Assembly: GCA_036390755.1 (NCBI GenBank)
Contig: DASWBH010000389.1
Coordinates: forward strand, 1-64,000
Length of the DNA: 64,000 nt
Source of the DNA: DASVHS01 sp036390755
Lineage (GTDB): Bacteria; Acidobacteriota; Thermoanaerobaculia; Gp7-AA8
Reading direction: 5' to 3'
Part shown: piece after piece, positions 7,670 through 15,400 of the stretch
Numbering within the stretch: position 1 is the stretch's first letter
How the letters are laid out: the number at the start of each line of letters is the position of its first letter
The notes under the pieces: generated by a model
The model's database searches: none
The model's input: only the letters and a program-made list of their open reading frames with translations
Told to the model about the DNA's origin: nothing
Made by a program: the position numbers and the translations under genes

Positions 7670-8167
7670 ATGCGCAGACTCGCAGTTCTAGGGATCTTCG
7701 CTGCGTTCGCTCTCACCGCGAGCGCGCAGAAGGTCATGATCCCGTCGCAGACGTCGAACCCGAACGTGGTGCTGACGCCGGCGCAACCCCAGCAGAACGT
7801 CGACATGAACCTCGACAAAGCGCGCCGCATCTCGCGCGACGAGGCCATGAAGCTGGTCAAGGAGCACAAGGCCGTCCTCGTCGACGTCCGCGGCAAAGAG
7901 GCGTACGACGCCGGCCACATCAAGGGAGCCGTCAGCATGCCGTGGAACGAGATCGTCTCCCGCGTGAAGGAGCTCCCGCCGAGGAAGATGATCGTCACGT
8001 ACTGTGCTTGACAGAACGAGCACACAAGCGCCCGTGCGGTGCTGGAACTCAATGCTCACGGAATCAAGAACACGGCCGCGCTCCTCGGCGGCTGGAACCA
8101 GTGGACGGCTCTCGGACTGCCGACCGAAACGTCCTGGGACAAACAGGCCAAAGAGAAGAAGAAGTAG
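7670..8167 (+). CDS. Periplasmic rhodanese-like protein with in-frame TGA (candidate selenoprotein)
   Basis: Reading opens at ATG 7670 after a strong AGGAGG site, gives a signal peptide (about 1-19, cleavage near TASAQK) and a single rhodanese domain. At 8009-8011 a TGA interrupts codon 114, but the same frame continues for 51 further codons to TAG at 8165-8167. The continuation is the missing half of the domain (QNEHTSARAVLELNAHG, LLGGWNQW). The junction reads Tyr-Cys112-Ala-[TGA]-Gln-Asn-Glu; relatives I know carry Cys-Ala-Cys-Pro-Asn-Glu here, so the TGA replaces the second Cys of the active loop. A hairpin at 8019-8043 is placed as a bacterial SECIS should be. Selenocysteine insertion is the best reading; a nonsense mutation or sequencing error is the alternative. 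No sel genes are in the window. Automatic annotation would give a 113-residue truncation or a pseudogene. Confidence 0.75.
8019..8043 (+). promoter_or_regulatory. Candidate bacterial SECIS hairpin
   Basis: AGCAC (8019-8023) pairs with GTGCT (8039-8043). CGC (8029-8031) pairs with GCG (8036-8038) around the loop CCGT, leaving a five-base bulge (8024-8028) on the 5' side. The apical loop starts 20 bases after the TGA, within the usual 16-37 base spacing, and contains the G-T pair of bases often contacted by SelB. The pairing was done by eye and is modest in length. Confidence 0.45.
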
Positions 8168-8190
8168 ATCGACGCGTCTCAAACGGTCCG

Positions 8191-8219
8191 AAAGGCAGGT
8201 CGCAAGGCCTGCCTTTTTT
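8191..8219 (+). terminator. Rho-independent terminator after lepB-rhodanese
   Basis: AAAGGCAGG (8191-8199) and CCTGCCTTT (8208-8216) form a perfect 9-bp stem with an 8-base loop, followed by three more T residues. It ends only 17 bases before the eno start codon, so eno must have its own promoter overlapping or following the hairpin. Confidence 0.85.
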
Positions 8220-8221
8220 GT

Positions 8222-8227
8222 TAATGT
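8222..8227 (+). promoter_or_regulatory. Putative -10 box of eno
   Basis: TAATGT fits TANNNT and ends 9 bases before the eno ATG. No ribosome-binding site is present between them. Confidence 0.4.
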
Positions 8228-8236
8228 GCGCGCCGC

Positions 8237-9511
8237 ATGTTCAAGATCGTCGAAGTCTACGCACGCGAGATCCTCGACTCGCGCGGCAATCCCACGATCG
8301 AAGTCGAATGCCTGCTCGCCTCCGGCGCGCTCGGCCGCGCTGCGGTTCCGTCGGGCGCATCGACCGGTTCACGCGAAGCGCTCGAGCTCCGCGACGGCGA
8401 CAAAAAGCGCTTCCTCGGCAAGGGAGTATTGCAGGCGGTCGAGAACGTGAACACGGTCATCGCGGCCGAGGTCGAGGGGATGGATGCGCGAGAGCAAATC
8501 ATGATCGATCTGGTCATGAGGAAGCTCGACGGAACCGAGAACAAATCGAAGCTCGGCGCGAACGCGACCCTCGGCGTCTCGATGGCGGTCGCTCGCGCCG
8601 CCGCCGAAGCCGCCAGTCTTCCGCTTTTCCTCTACCTCGGCGGTACCGGCGCACGCACCCTTCCCGTCCCGATGATGAATGTGATCAACGGAGGCGCGCA
8701 CGCCGATAACAATCTCGACATCCAGGAGTTCATGCTCATCCCCGCGGGATTCGACACGTTCTCCGACGCACTGCGTGCGGGCGTCGAGACGTTCCACGCG
8801 CTGAAGAAGACGCTGCATGACCGCAAGCTCACGACCTCGGTCGGCGATGAAGGCGGCTTCGCTCCCGATCTGAAGTCGAATGCGGAAGCGCTCGATCTGA
8901 TCCTCACCGCCATCGACAAAGCGGGCTACAAAGCAGGCGAGCAGATCTACATCGGCCTCGACTCGGCGGCGTCCGAATTTTTCGAAAGCGGCAAGTACGT
9001 ATTCGAAGAAACGAAGCGCTCGAGCGACGAGATGGTCGAGTATTACAAAGGACTCACGTCGAAATACCCGATCATCTCGATCGAAGACGGTCTCGCAGAA
9101 GGCGACTGGGACGGCTGGAAAGTCCTGACGGAGACGCTCGGCGACACCACGCAGATCGTCGGCGACGACATCTTCGTCACGAACACGGCGATCTTCGCGA
9201 AGGGAATCGAGCGCGGGATCGCAAACGCGATTCTCATCAAAGTCAATCAGATCGGCACGCTCGCCGAGACGCTCGAAGCGATCGAGATGGCAAAGCGCGC
9301 CGGCTACCGCTCGGTGATCTCGCACCGATCGGGCGAGACGGAAGACTCCACGATCGCCGATCTGGCCGTCGCCACGAATGTCGGCCAGATCAAGACCGGT
9401 TCGGCCTCGCGAAGTGATCGGATCGCGAAGTACAACCAGCTGCTCCGGATTGAAGAAGAGCTGGGTGACGCCGCGATTTTTGCGGGCCGGTCGATCTTTC
9501 GAGCGCTCTAG
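8237..9511 (+). CDS. eno: Enolase (phosphopyruvate hydratase)
   Basis: Glycolytic enzyme interconverting 2-phosphoglycerate and phosphoenolpyruvate in the cytoplasm. The 424-residue length is normal. Family motifs run in order: REILDSRGNPTIEV (N-terminal substrate loop), GANATLGVSMAVARAAA, VGDEGGFAPDL (catalytic Glu), PIISIEDGLAEGDWDGW (Mg ligands), ILIKVNQIGTL (catalytic Lys) and the signature SHRSGETED. The start at 8237 gives the standard FKIVEVYAREI N-terminus. The gene is probably monocistronic: a terminator stands just before it and a regulator gene with its own operator follows. Confidence 0.97.
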   Translation: MFKIVEVYAREILDSRGNPTIEVECLLASGALGRAAVPSGASTGSREALELRDGDKKRFLGKGVLQAVENVNTVIAAEVEGMDAREQIMIDLVMRKLDGTENKSKLGANATLGVSMAVARAAAEAASLPLFLYLGGTGARTLPVPMMNVINGGAHADNNLDIQEFMLIPAGFDTFSDALRAGVETFHALKKTLHDRKLTTSVGDEGGFAPDLKSNAEALDLILTAIDKAGYKAGEQIYIGLDSAASEFFESGKYVFEETKRSSDEMVEYYKGLTSKYPIISIEDGLAEGDWDGWKVLTETLGDTTQIVGDDIFVTNTAIFAKGIERGIANAILIKVNQIGTLAETLEAIEMAKRAGYRSVISHRSGETEDSTIADLAVATNVGQIKTGSASRSDRIAKYNQLLRIEEELGDAAIFAGRSIFRAL

Positions 9512-9521
9512 GGAACCCTAG

Positions 9522-9563
9522 TCCTCGCCCTTCTGCCTTTTGACTTCTGCCCTCTGCCTTTAT
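9522..9563. repeat. Short pyrimidine-rich direct repeat
   Basis: Tandem variants of CTTCTGCCTTTTGA/CTTCTGCCCTCTGCCTTT fill most of the eno-marR gap. It is a low-complexity repeat with no obvious function, and no hairpin is visible in it. Confidence 0.4.
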
Positions 9564-9565
9564 CT

Positions 9566-9579
9566 GTCAACATATTGAC
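9566..9579. promoter_or_regulatory. Candidate autoregulatory operator of the MarR gene
   Basis: GTCAA and TTGAC form an inverted repeat with a 4-base centre, ending one base before the marR-family start codon. MarR regulators commonly bind such TTGAC-type palindromes over their own promoters. The arms are short, so this is tentative. Confidence 0.35.
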
Positions 9580-9580
9580 C

Positions 9581-10003
9581 ATGGCCGAGGAGCGCGATGT
9601 CGTTGCCGGAGTGATCCAGCTCGGCAATCTGCTCGTGCGCCGGCTCGCTCCGCTGTTCGAGCACGCGAACGTCACGCCGCAGCAGTGGGCGGTGCTCTCG
9701 GCGATCGGCGATCAGCCGACCAATCTGGCCGCTCTGGCGCGCAAGCTCGCGGTGTCGAAACAGAACATGACCGGCATGATGGCGCGGCTCGAGCAGCTCG
9801 GGTTCATCGAGCGCTCCGAAAATCCGCAGGACCTCCGCGCATCGCGCGTTCAGCTCACGCGCCGCGGCCGCGCGCTGATCGAGAAGCTCCGCCCTGCGTA
9901 CGAGGAGTGGAGGAAGACGCTCGGCCGCGCGTTGCCGGAGCGCGACCTGCAAACGCTCACGCGCGCGGTCAACCGCCTGATTGCGCAGCTCGAGGAACGA
10001 TAG
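9581..10003 (+). CDS. MarR-family transcriptional regulator
   Basis: 140-residue winged-helix DNA-binding protein. The fold signature is clear: PQQWAVLSAIGDQPTNLAALARKL, followed by the recognition helix region AVSKQNMTGMMARLEQLGFIER and the wing SENPQDLRASRVQLTRRGRAL. The N- and C-terminal helices would form the dimer interface and ligand pocket. The ligand is unknown. The ATG at 9581 is preferred over an in-frame TTG at 9575 because a palindrome lies immediately upstream. The last 35 bases overlap the end of the convergent diguanylate cyclase gene. Confidence 0.9.
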   Translation: MAEERDVVAGVIQLGNLLVRRLAPLFEHANVTPQQWAVLSAIGDQPTNLAALARKLAVSKQNMTGMMARLEQLGFIERSENPQDLRASRVQLTRRGRALIEKLRPAYEEWRKTLGRALPERDLQTLTRAVNRLIAQLEER

Positions 10004-11177
10004 GGCCGACGACCACACGGTTGCGTCCGAGACGCTTGGCTTCGTAGAGACGTTCGTCGGCGGTATGGAACAGCACGTCGGCGAGCTCGCCGTCGTCGGG
10101 GAAGATCGCCGCACCGATGCTGATCGTGACCTGCGTTCCGTCGGCCGCTGCGGGAAGCCCGGCGACGTTCGCGCGAATGCGTTCGGCGACGCGCGCGAGC
10201 GCTTCCGCGTCGGCGAGCGGGACGATCACCGCGAACTCCTCGCCGCCGTAACGCGCCGGGAAGTCGACCGCGCGCACCGTCTCGCGGATCACCTGCGCGA
10301 CGCGCTGAAGCGCCGCGTTCCCGGCGAGGTGCCCGAAGCGGTCGTTGTACATCTTGAATCGATCGAGATCGAGGATGAGGACGCCGAAGCGCTCGGCGTA
10401 TCGCATGGCGCGGGCGATCTCGACATCGCTCCGTTCGCGAAATGCCCGGAAGTTCGGGAGTCCGGTGAGGTCGTCGGTCCGGGCGCGTGCGTTGAGCTCG
10501 TCGGCCATGTGGTTGAAGGCAACGCCAAGCTTCGCGACGTCGAGGTCACCGCCCACCGGCGCACGCGCGGTCACGTCTCCGGCGGCGATCCTGTCCGCGG
10601 CTTCAGCAAGCTTCTCGATCGGACGGACCACGCGGTGGTGCGTGAGCGTGGCCAGCGCAAAGCTGAGGATGACGATGATCCAGGCGACGCCGATGCCGGT
10701 CAGCATCATGCCGTTCGCGTCGTGCTCGAGGGTCGGGAGTTGCCGGGCGATCACGCTCTTGTGCGCCTCGATGAGGCGCTGAGCCTCGACCACGATGCGA
10801 ACCGACTCGGCGTTGAGCTCGCCCTGCGGCGCGCGCGTAAGCAGCAGCATGCGATACGCGCGGACCCGCACGCGCAGGGCCGAAGTGTCGATGGATTGGA
10901 CGGCGCGGGAGTCGAGGAGTTGCTCGACGGCGTCATAGCGGTCGACGGCGCTGGCGTCAGTTCCCTGCAGCTTTCCGCGAAATGCGTTCTGAGCGCGAAT
11001 GAGCTCGTCGAGACGCCCGATCGCTTCGGTCTCGACCGAGATCAGGCGCGACCACCGCTCCTGCGACTGCCTGGCCCGCCAGCTCAGACCGAACGTGATC
11101 AGAAGGAGAGCGCACGCGAATGCGGCCGTCAGCCACGTCACCCGCGTTCGCAACCGGATCCTGGACACTTGAAACAA
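9969..11177 (-). CDS. Membrane diguanylate cyclase (HAMP-GGDEF)
   Basis: Likely makes cyclic di-GMP from two GTP. The 402-residue protein has a membrane helix at about 13-30, a helical periplasmic sensor region to about 155, a second membrane helix at about 156-178, a HAMP linker (VVRPIEKLAEAADRIAAGDV), then the GGDEF domain (DDLTGLPNFRAF onward). The active-site motif is GGEEF in ARYGGEEFAVIV, a catalytically competent variant. RAVD five residues before it forms the inhibitory I-site, so product inhibition is expected. The start appears to be TTG at 11177 or GTG nine bases later. It is divergent from glycerate kinase with a 14-base gap. Confidence 0.9.
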   Translation of the reverse strand: MFQVSRIRLRTRVTWLTAAFACALLLITFGLSWRARQSQERWSRLISVETEAIGRLDELIRAQNAFRGKLQGTDASAVDRYDAVEQLLDSRAVQSIDTSALRVRVRAYRMLLLTRAPQGELNAESVRIVVEAQRLIEAHKSVIARQLPTLEHDANGMMLTGIGVAWIIVILSFALATLTHHRVVRPIEKLAEAADRIAAGDVTARAPVGGDLDVAKLGVAFNHMADELNARARTDDLTGLPNFRAFRERSDVEIARAMRYAERFGVLILDLDRFKMYNDRFGHLAGNAALQRVAQVIRETVRAVDFPARYGGEEFAVIVPLADAEALARVAERIRANVAGLPAAADGTQVTISIGAAIFPDDGELADVLFHTADERLYEAKRLGRNRVVVGPIVPRAAQSGG

Positions 11178-11178
11178 G

Positions 11179-11184
11179 GATAAT
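11179..11184 (+). promoter_or_regulatory. Putative -10 box of glycerate kinase
   Basis: GATAAT ends 7 bases before the GTG at 11192, in the short gap to the divergent cyclase gene. No ribosome-binding site is visible. Confidence 0.45.
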
Positions 11185-11191
11185 CCGCCGC

Positions 11192-12445
11192 GTGATCGAT
11201 TTGGAATCGATCTACCTGCAGGCGCTCGGGCAGTGCTCGCCCGAAAGACTGATCGCAGTGCGCAGAGCGCGGAGCGCAGGCTTCAAGACGGTCGTTGCCA
11301 TCGGCAAGTGCGCCGGGCGGCTGGTGGACGGCCTCGGCGACTTCGAGCGAGCGTTTGTGGCGATTCCGAAGGGGTATCCGCCACCCGTCATTCTGAGCGC
11401 CGAAGAGCGCGAAGAATCTGGGCGGGGGCAAGCGAGCCACCACCCGGATTCTTCGCCGTCTTCGCGGCTCAGGATGACACGCGGCGGCCACCCCGACATC
11501 GACGACGACAGCTTTCGCGCAGGCGACCAGCTCCTTCGTTTCATCGATGAAAGCGACGATGTTCTCTTCCTCATCTCCGGTGGTGGCTCGGCATGCGTCG
11601 AGGTTCCGCTCGATCCTTTCACGCGCGACGAGATCGTCACGACGAACCGGCAGCTCGTCGCATCCGCGCTGCCGATCGGCGACATCAACATCGTGCGGAA
11701 GCATCTCTCCGCCATCAAAGGAGGCCGCCTCGCCGCGCGCGTACGCGGACGCTCGCTGACGCTCGTCTACTCCGATGTGTCGACCGGCGCGATCGGCGAC
11801 GTCGCGTCCGGCCCGACCGTCGCCGACTCATCCACCAACGAGCACGCCGCGCAGCTCCTCGAACGGATCGGCGGTTCCGCGCGCGTCGTCGAAAAACTTC
11901 GCGATCCGAAGTTGCCTGAGACGATCCGCGACGTCGCGAGCTCGCGTGCGGAGATCATCGCGGACAACATGACGCTGACCGCCACCGCGGCGCGTCTCGT
12001 CCGCGGCGCCGGATTCGAGCCGGTCCTCTGGCCGGATCAGATCGAGACACCGGTCGACGAGGCCGCGCAGTTTCTTGCGGATCGCTGCAGGTCGCTTCGG
12101 CGACGCGAAGTGCTCGTCGCCGGGGGCGAGCCGACCGTCGCGCGGCGCGGCAGCGGACGGGGCGGCCGCTGTTGTGAGCTCGCCGTCCGTTTCGCGCTGG
12201 GCAGTGACAATCCTGCACTTTTCGGCAGCTCCGACGGCCTCGACGGAAGCAGCGGCATCGCCGGCGTCGTCGTTCATGGCGGGGCGGGGCGGATCGCCGG
12301 CACACTTCGCAAACTTCTCGACACCTCTGATTCACTCGAGGCCGCGCACTTGATCGGGCGAGCCGTTATCATTCCCCCGACGGGGAACAATCTCCGCGAT
12401 CTCTTTCTCGTAGCGGCAGATAACGGCGTAATGGCTCAACCTTAG
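11192..12445 (+). CDS. Glycerate 2-kinase, MOFRL family, carrying an in-frame palindromic repeat
   Basis: Phosphorylates glycerate to 2-phosphoglycerate using ATP, which would feed eno-side glycolysis. Family features in the 417 residues: FKTVVAIGKCAGRLVDGL near the N-terminus, LFLISGGGSACVEVPL, NIVRKHLSAIKGGRLA, SDVSTGAIGDVASGPTV, and the C-terminal MOFRL part GSDNPALFGSSDGLDGSSG. Residues 66-96 are encoded by the repeat at 11387-11478 and separate AIPKGYPPP from GGHPDIDDDS, which normally lie close together. The frame is intact across it. The insertion sits in a surface-type loop of the first domain, so activity may be kept, but this is inference. I chose GTG 11192 over an upstream ATG at 11120 because of the GATAAT box and because the upstream ATG would overlap the divergent gene. 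Confidence 0.85.
   Translation: MIDLESIYLQALGQCSPERLIAVRRARSAGFKTVVAIGKCAGRLVDGLGDFERAFVAIPKGYPPPVILSAEEREESGRGQASHHPDSSPSSRLRMTRGGHPDIDDDSFRAGDQLLRFIDESDDVLFLISGGGSACVEVPLDPFTRDEIVTTNRQLVASALPIGDINIVRKHLSAIKGGRLAARVRGRSLTLVYSDVSTGAIGDVASGPTVADSSTNEHAAQLLERIGGSARVVEKLRDPKLPETIRDVASSRAEIIADNMTLTATAARLVRGAGFEPVLWPDQIETPVDEAAQFLADRCRSLRRREVLVAGGEPTVARRGSGRGGRCCELAVRFALGSDNPALFGSSDGLDGSSGIAGVVVHGGAGRIAGTLRKLLDTSDSLEAAHLIGRAVIIPPTGNNLRDLFLVAADNGVMAQP
11387..11478. repeat. Palindromic repeat family 1, long copy inside glycerate kinase
   Basis: Outer ends GTCATTCTGAGC and GCTCAGGATGAC are inverted repeats with one mismatch. An inner pair (GCGAAGAATCTGGG and CCCGGATTCTTCGC) also matches with one mismatch. 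The whole 92-bp unit can fold into a long hairpin. It is closely similar to the copy at 37491-37578. Confidence 0.85.
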
Positions 12446-12472
12446 CAAGCGCCGCCGTCGTCACCGGCAGCA

Positions 12473-15400
12473 ATGGACGAGAGCACACAGAACAGCCACA
12501 CGCTGTTTCCGCACGAGACGGGTCCTGGACACCACCGCTCGGCACGCGAACGCCAGCGCCAGGGACCGATGTGGGGCTGTCTCAAGGCGATCGTCATCGT
12601 CGGCGTCGTCGGCTTCGTCCTCCTCTTCCTCATCATCGGCGGCGGCTGGTGGTATCTCGGCTCGCGCAGTTTCGCGGACCTTGTCTCGCGACGGATCGCC
12701 GAGACGCTCAAGGCGCGCCTCGGCCGCGACGTCTCGATTGGACTCGTCACCATCGATCGCGAGCATCTGCGCCAGGTCGTTCTGAACGACGTCCGCATCG
12801 CCAACGCACCCGGCGCCCTGAATCCGTACTTCGCCACCGTCAAACAGGTCGTCATCACCGGCGGCGTCGATTCGTTCTGGGGACGGAAGATCAAAGTCGG
12901 CCGCATCGATGTGGTCGAGCCAAAACTCTGGTTCGAGATCTATCCGGCCGGCTCGACGCTCGTCCACAACTTCCCGCGCTGGAACTCGGGGCCGCCCAGC
13001 CGTTACGAGATCGTCCACATCGAGATGGGCATGCTCTACGCGCGGAACGGCATGTTCACATTCCTCGACCGCCGCCATCAGATCACCGCCGTCGCGACGA
13101 ATCTCACCGCGCAGATGAAAGTCACCAGAGCCCAGGATTTGTATGCGGGGGTGGTGGTGAGCCCGCTGATGACGGTGAGCATTCAGGACTACCTGCCCGT
13201 CAATGTCGATCTTCGCGGCGGATTCCGCTTCACGCCCGGCCGGCTCGAGCTGCAGTCGATCGCGATGAAAGGTCAGGGCATCCAGGCGTTCGTCTCCGGG
13301 AGCGTCGCGCCGCTGAGTGAAGCCGCATACAACCTGCGAGTGACTGCGCAGACGGATCTCGATCGCATCCGCCAGATTTTCCGGGTCAACAAAACACTCC
13401 AGGGCGTCGTTGCCATCGACTCGCGTCTCGCCGGCAAAGCGGGCACGTTCACGCTCGACGGCGGCTGGGTGTCGGCCGACATCATCGCCGACGCGTACGA
13501 GCTGACGAAGGCAAAGGGACACCTGAACGTCACCGGCGACCGGACGATCGTCGACGTCGAATCGGCCCGCTACGGCGGCGGAACGATCGCTGCGCACTAC
13601 ATCCTCACCAAGTACGCGGAGCCGTATCCGATGAACGTCGAGCTACGCTACAAGGGCGTCTCGGTCGAGCAGCTCTTCAACGACTGGACAATTCGCGACA
13701 CCGGATTGCGTGCGGGCGCCAGCGGAACGCTGACGTACCACTGGAACAAGGACAAGATCCTCGAAGGCGCCGGCAGCGGAACAGCGACGCTCGCGAAGAA
13801 CGCCGTCGCGTTCTCCGGCGCGACGTATCCGATTCCCGTCGGCGGCTCGACCGACTTCGAGCTCGACAACGGCGTCGTCACGTTCCGCCGCGCGGAGCTC
13901 GATACCGACGCGTCGCACATCAGCCTGACCGGCACGCTGCGCATCGCCGATGTCTACACGAACCTGCAGGCGAAGATTCACAGCTCGGATTTCAGCGAGC
14001 TCGATCGCGCCGGCTTCAACTTCGCCCACTCCGCTGGCAAGAAGACGTACACGCTCCTCGGCCTCGGCGGCGCCGGCGACATCACCGGCAGCGTGCGCGG
14101 AACGCTGAAGACGCCCGAAGTCGTCGCCCATGTCAGCGGCACCGGCACGAAGTACAACAACGTGCTCCTCGGCGCAGCGGACATCGATCTGCACTACGAC
14201 GGAACGAAAAGCCTGCTGACGTTCGATCGCGCGATCTTCAGCGAAGCAGGCGGACGGCTCTCGCTCACCGGCACGCTCGTGTTCCCCGATCGCGGACCGT
14301 CGCCGCAGTTCGACATCGCCGTCGACGCGACGAACTACCCGATCGACCGCGCGATGGCCGCGGTGAATCTGAAGCTGAACGTCGGCGGCGGAGTGGGCAC
14401 CGGGAAACTCATCGTGACCGGGACACCGGACGAGGGCAAAGTGACGTTCGTCAACATGACCGTCCAGCAGGGCGCATCGCAGCTGCGGCTCGCCGGCGAC
14501 GTGAACTGGCTGCCGGGCAAAGGCAACGTCCGATTCAATCTCGACATCGCCGCGCGCGAGTTCCCGGTCAAGAGCATCCTCACGTTCCTCGACCTCGGCA
14601 CGTTCCCTGTGACCGGCAATCTCACCGGCACGCTGCACCTCGAGGGGCCGAAGAGCGCGCTCCAGGGTGCCGGTGCGGTCACCGTTCGCAACGGCACGAT
14701 CTACGGCGAGCCGGTGAACGCCGCCACCGCGGACATCAACTTCACGCAAGGCAAGCTGCGCGCAACGAACATCAACGTCACCGCGCCGGCCGGGAACATC
14801 AAAGGCGAGGCGGAGCTGAACCTGACCACGAATCAGTTCAGCTACAACATCACGTCGAGCTCGATCGACCTGTCGCGCATCACGCTGCTGCAATCGCTCA
14901 AGGGACTCCTCGGCGGCAACGTCGTGCTGACGTCGAGCGGCGGAGGCACGTTCGAGAATCCGGAGCTGGTCGTCGAGGCGACGCTCAACCAGACCACGCT
15001 GCGGGGGCTCAACTATCCCGCCGACGCGCCGCCGCCGTCGCTCTACATCGCCATCCGCGGCGGACGCCTCATCGTGCGCGGATCCGCCGCGAACGTGCTG
15101 ACGATCGAAGGCGAGGGCGCAGTCGGTCAGGACATGACCGTCGACGGCACGGTGCGCGTGACGATCACCGATATCGCGAAGGTCCTGGCGATGTCGCCGA
15201 ACACCGCGACGATTCCCGCGGCGGGAAACGCCATCGTCGACCTGCACCTCGGCGGGAAGCTCACCTCAATCGAGGCGCTGCGAATCGACGCGACCGTTCC
15301 TACGCTGAGCCTGCGCGTCTCCGAGCACGAGTTCACGCCGCGCGCGCCGCTGCGCATCGGCCTGCGCGACGGCCGGGTCGTCTTCGACTCGTTCGATCTG

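Noticed and set aside
8009..8011. Frameshift as explanation of the split rhodanese
   Set aside because: The second half continues in exactly the same frame, so no insertion or deletion is needed; only the TGA interrupts it.
11387..11478. Considering glycerate kinase a pseudogene because of the repeat
   Set aside because: The frame and all downstream motifs are intact, so the element is treated as an in-frame insertion.
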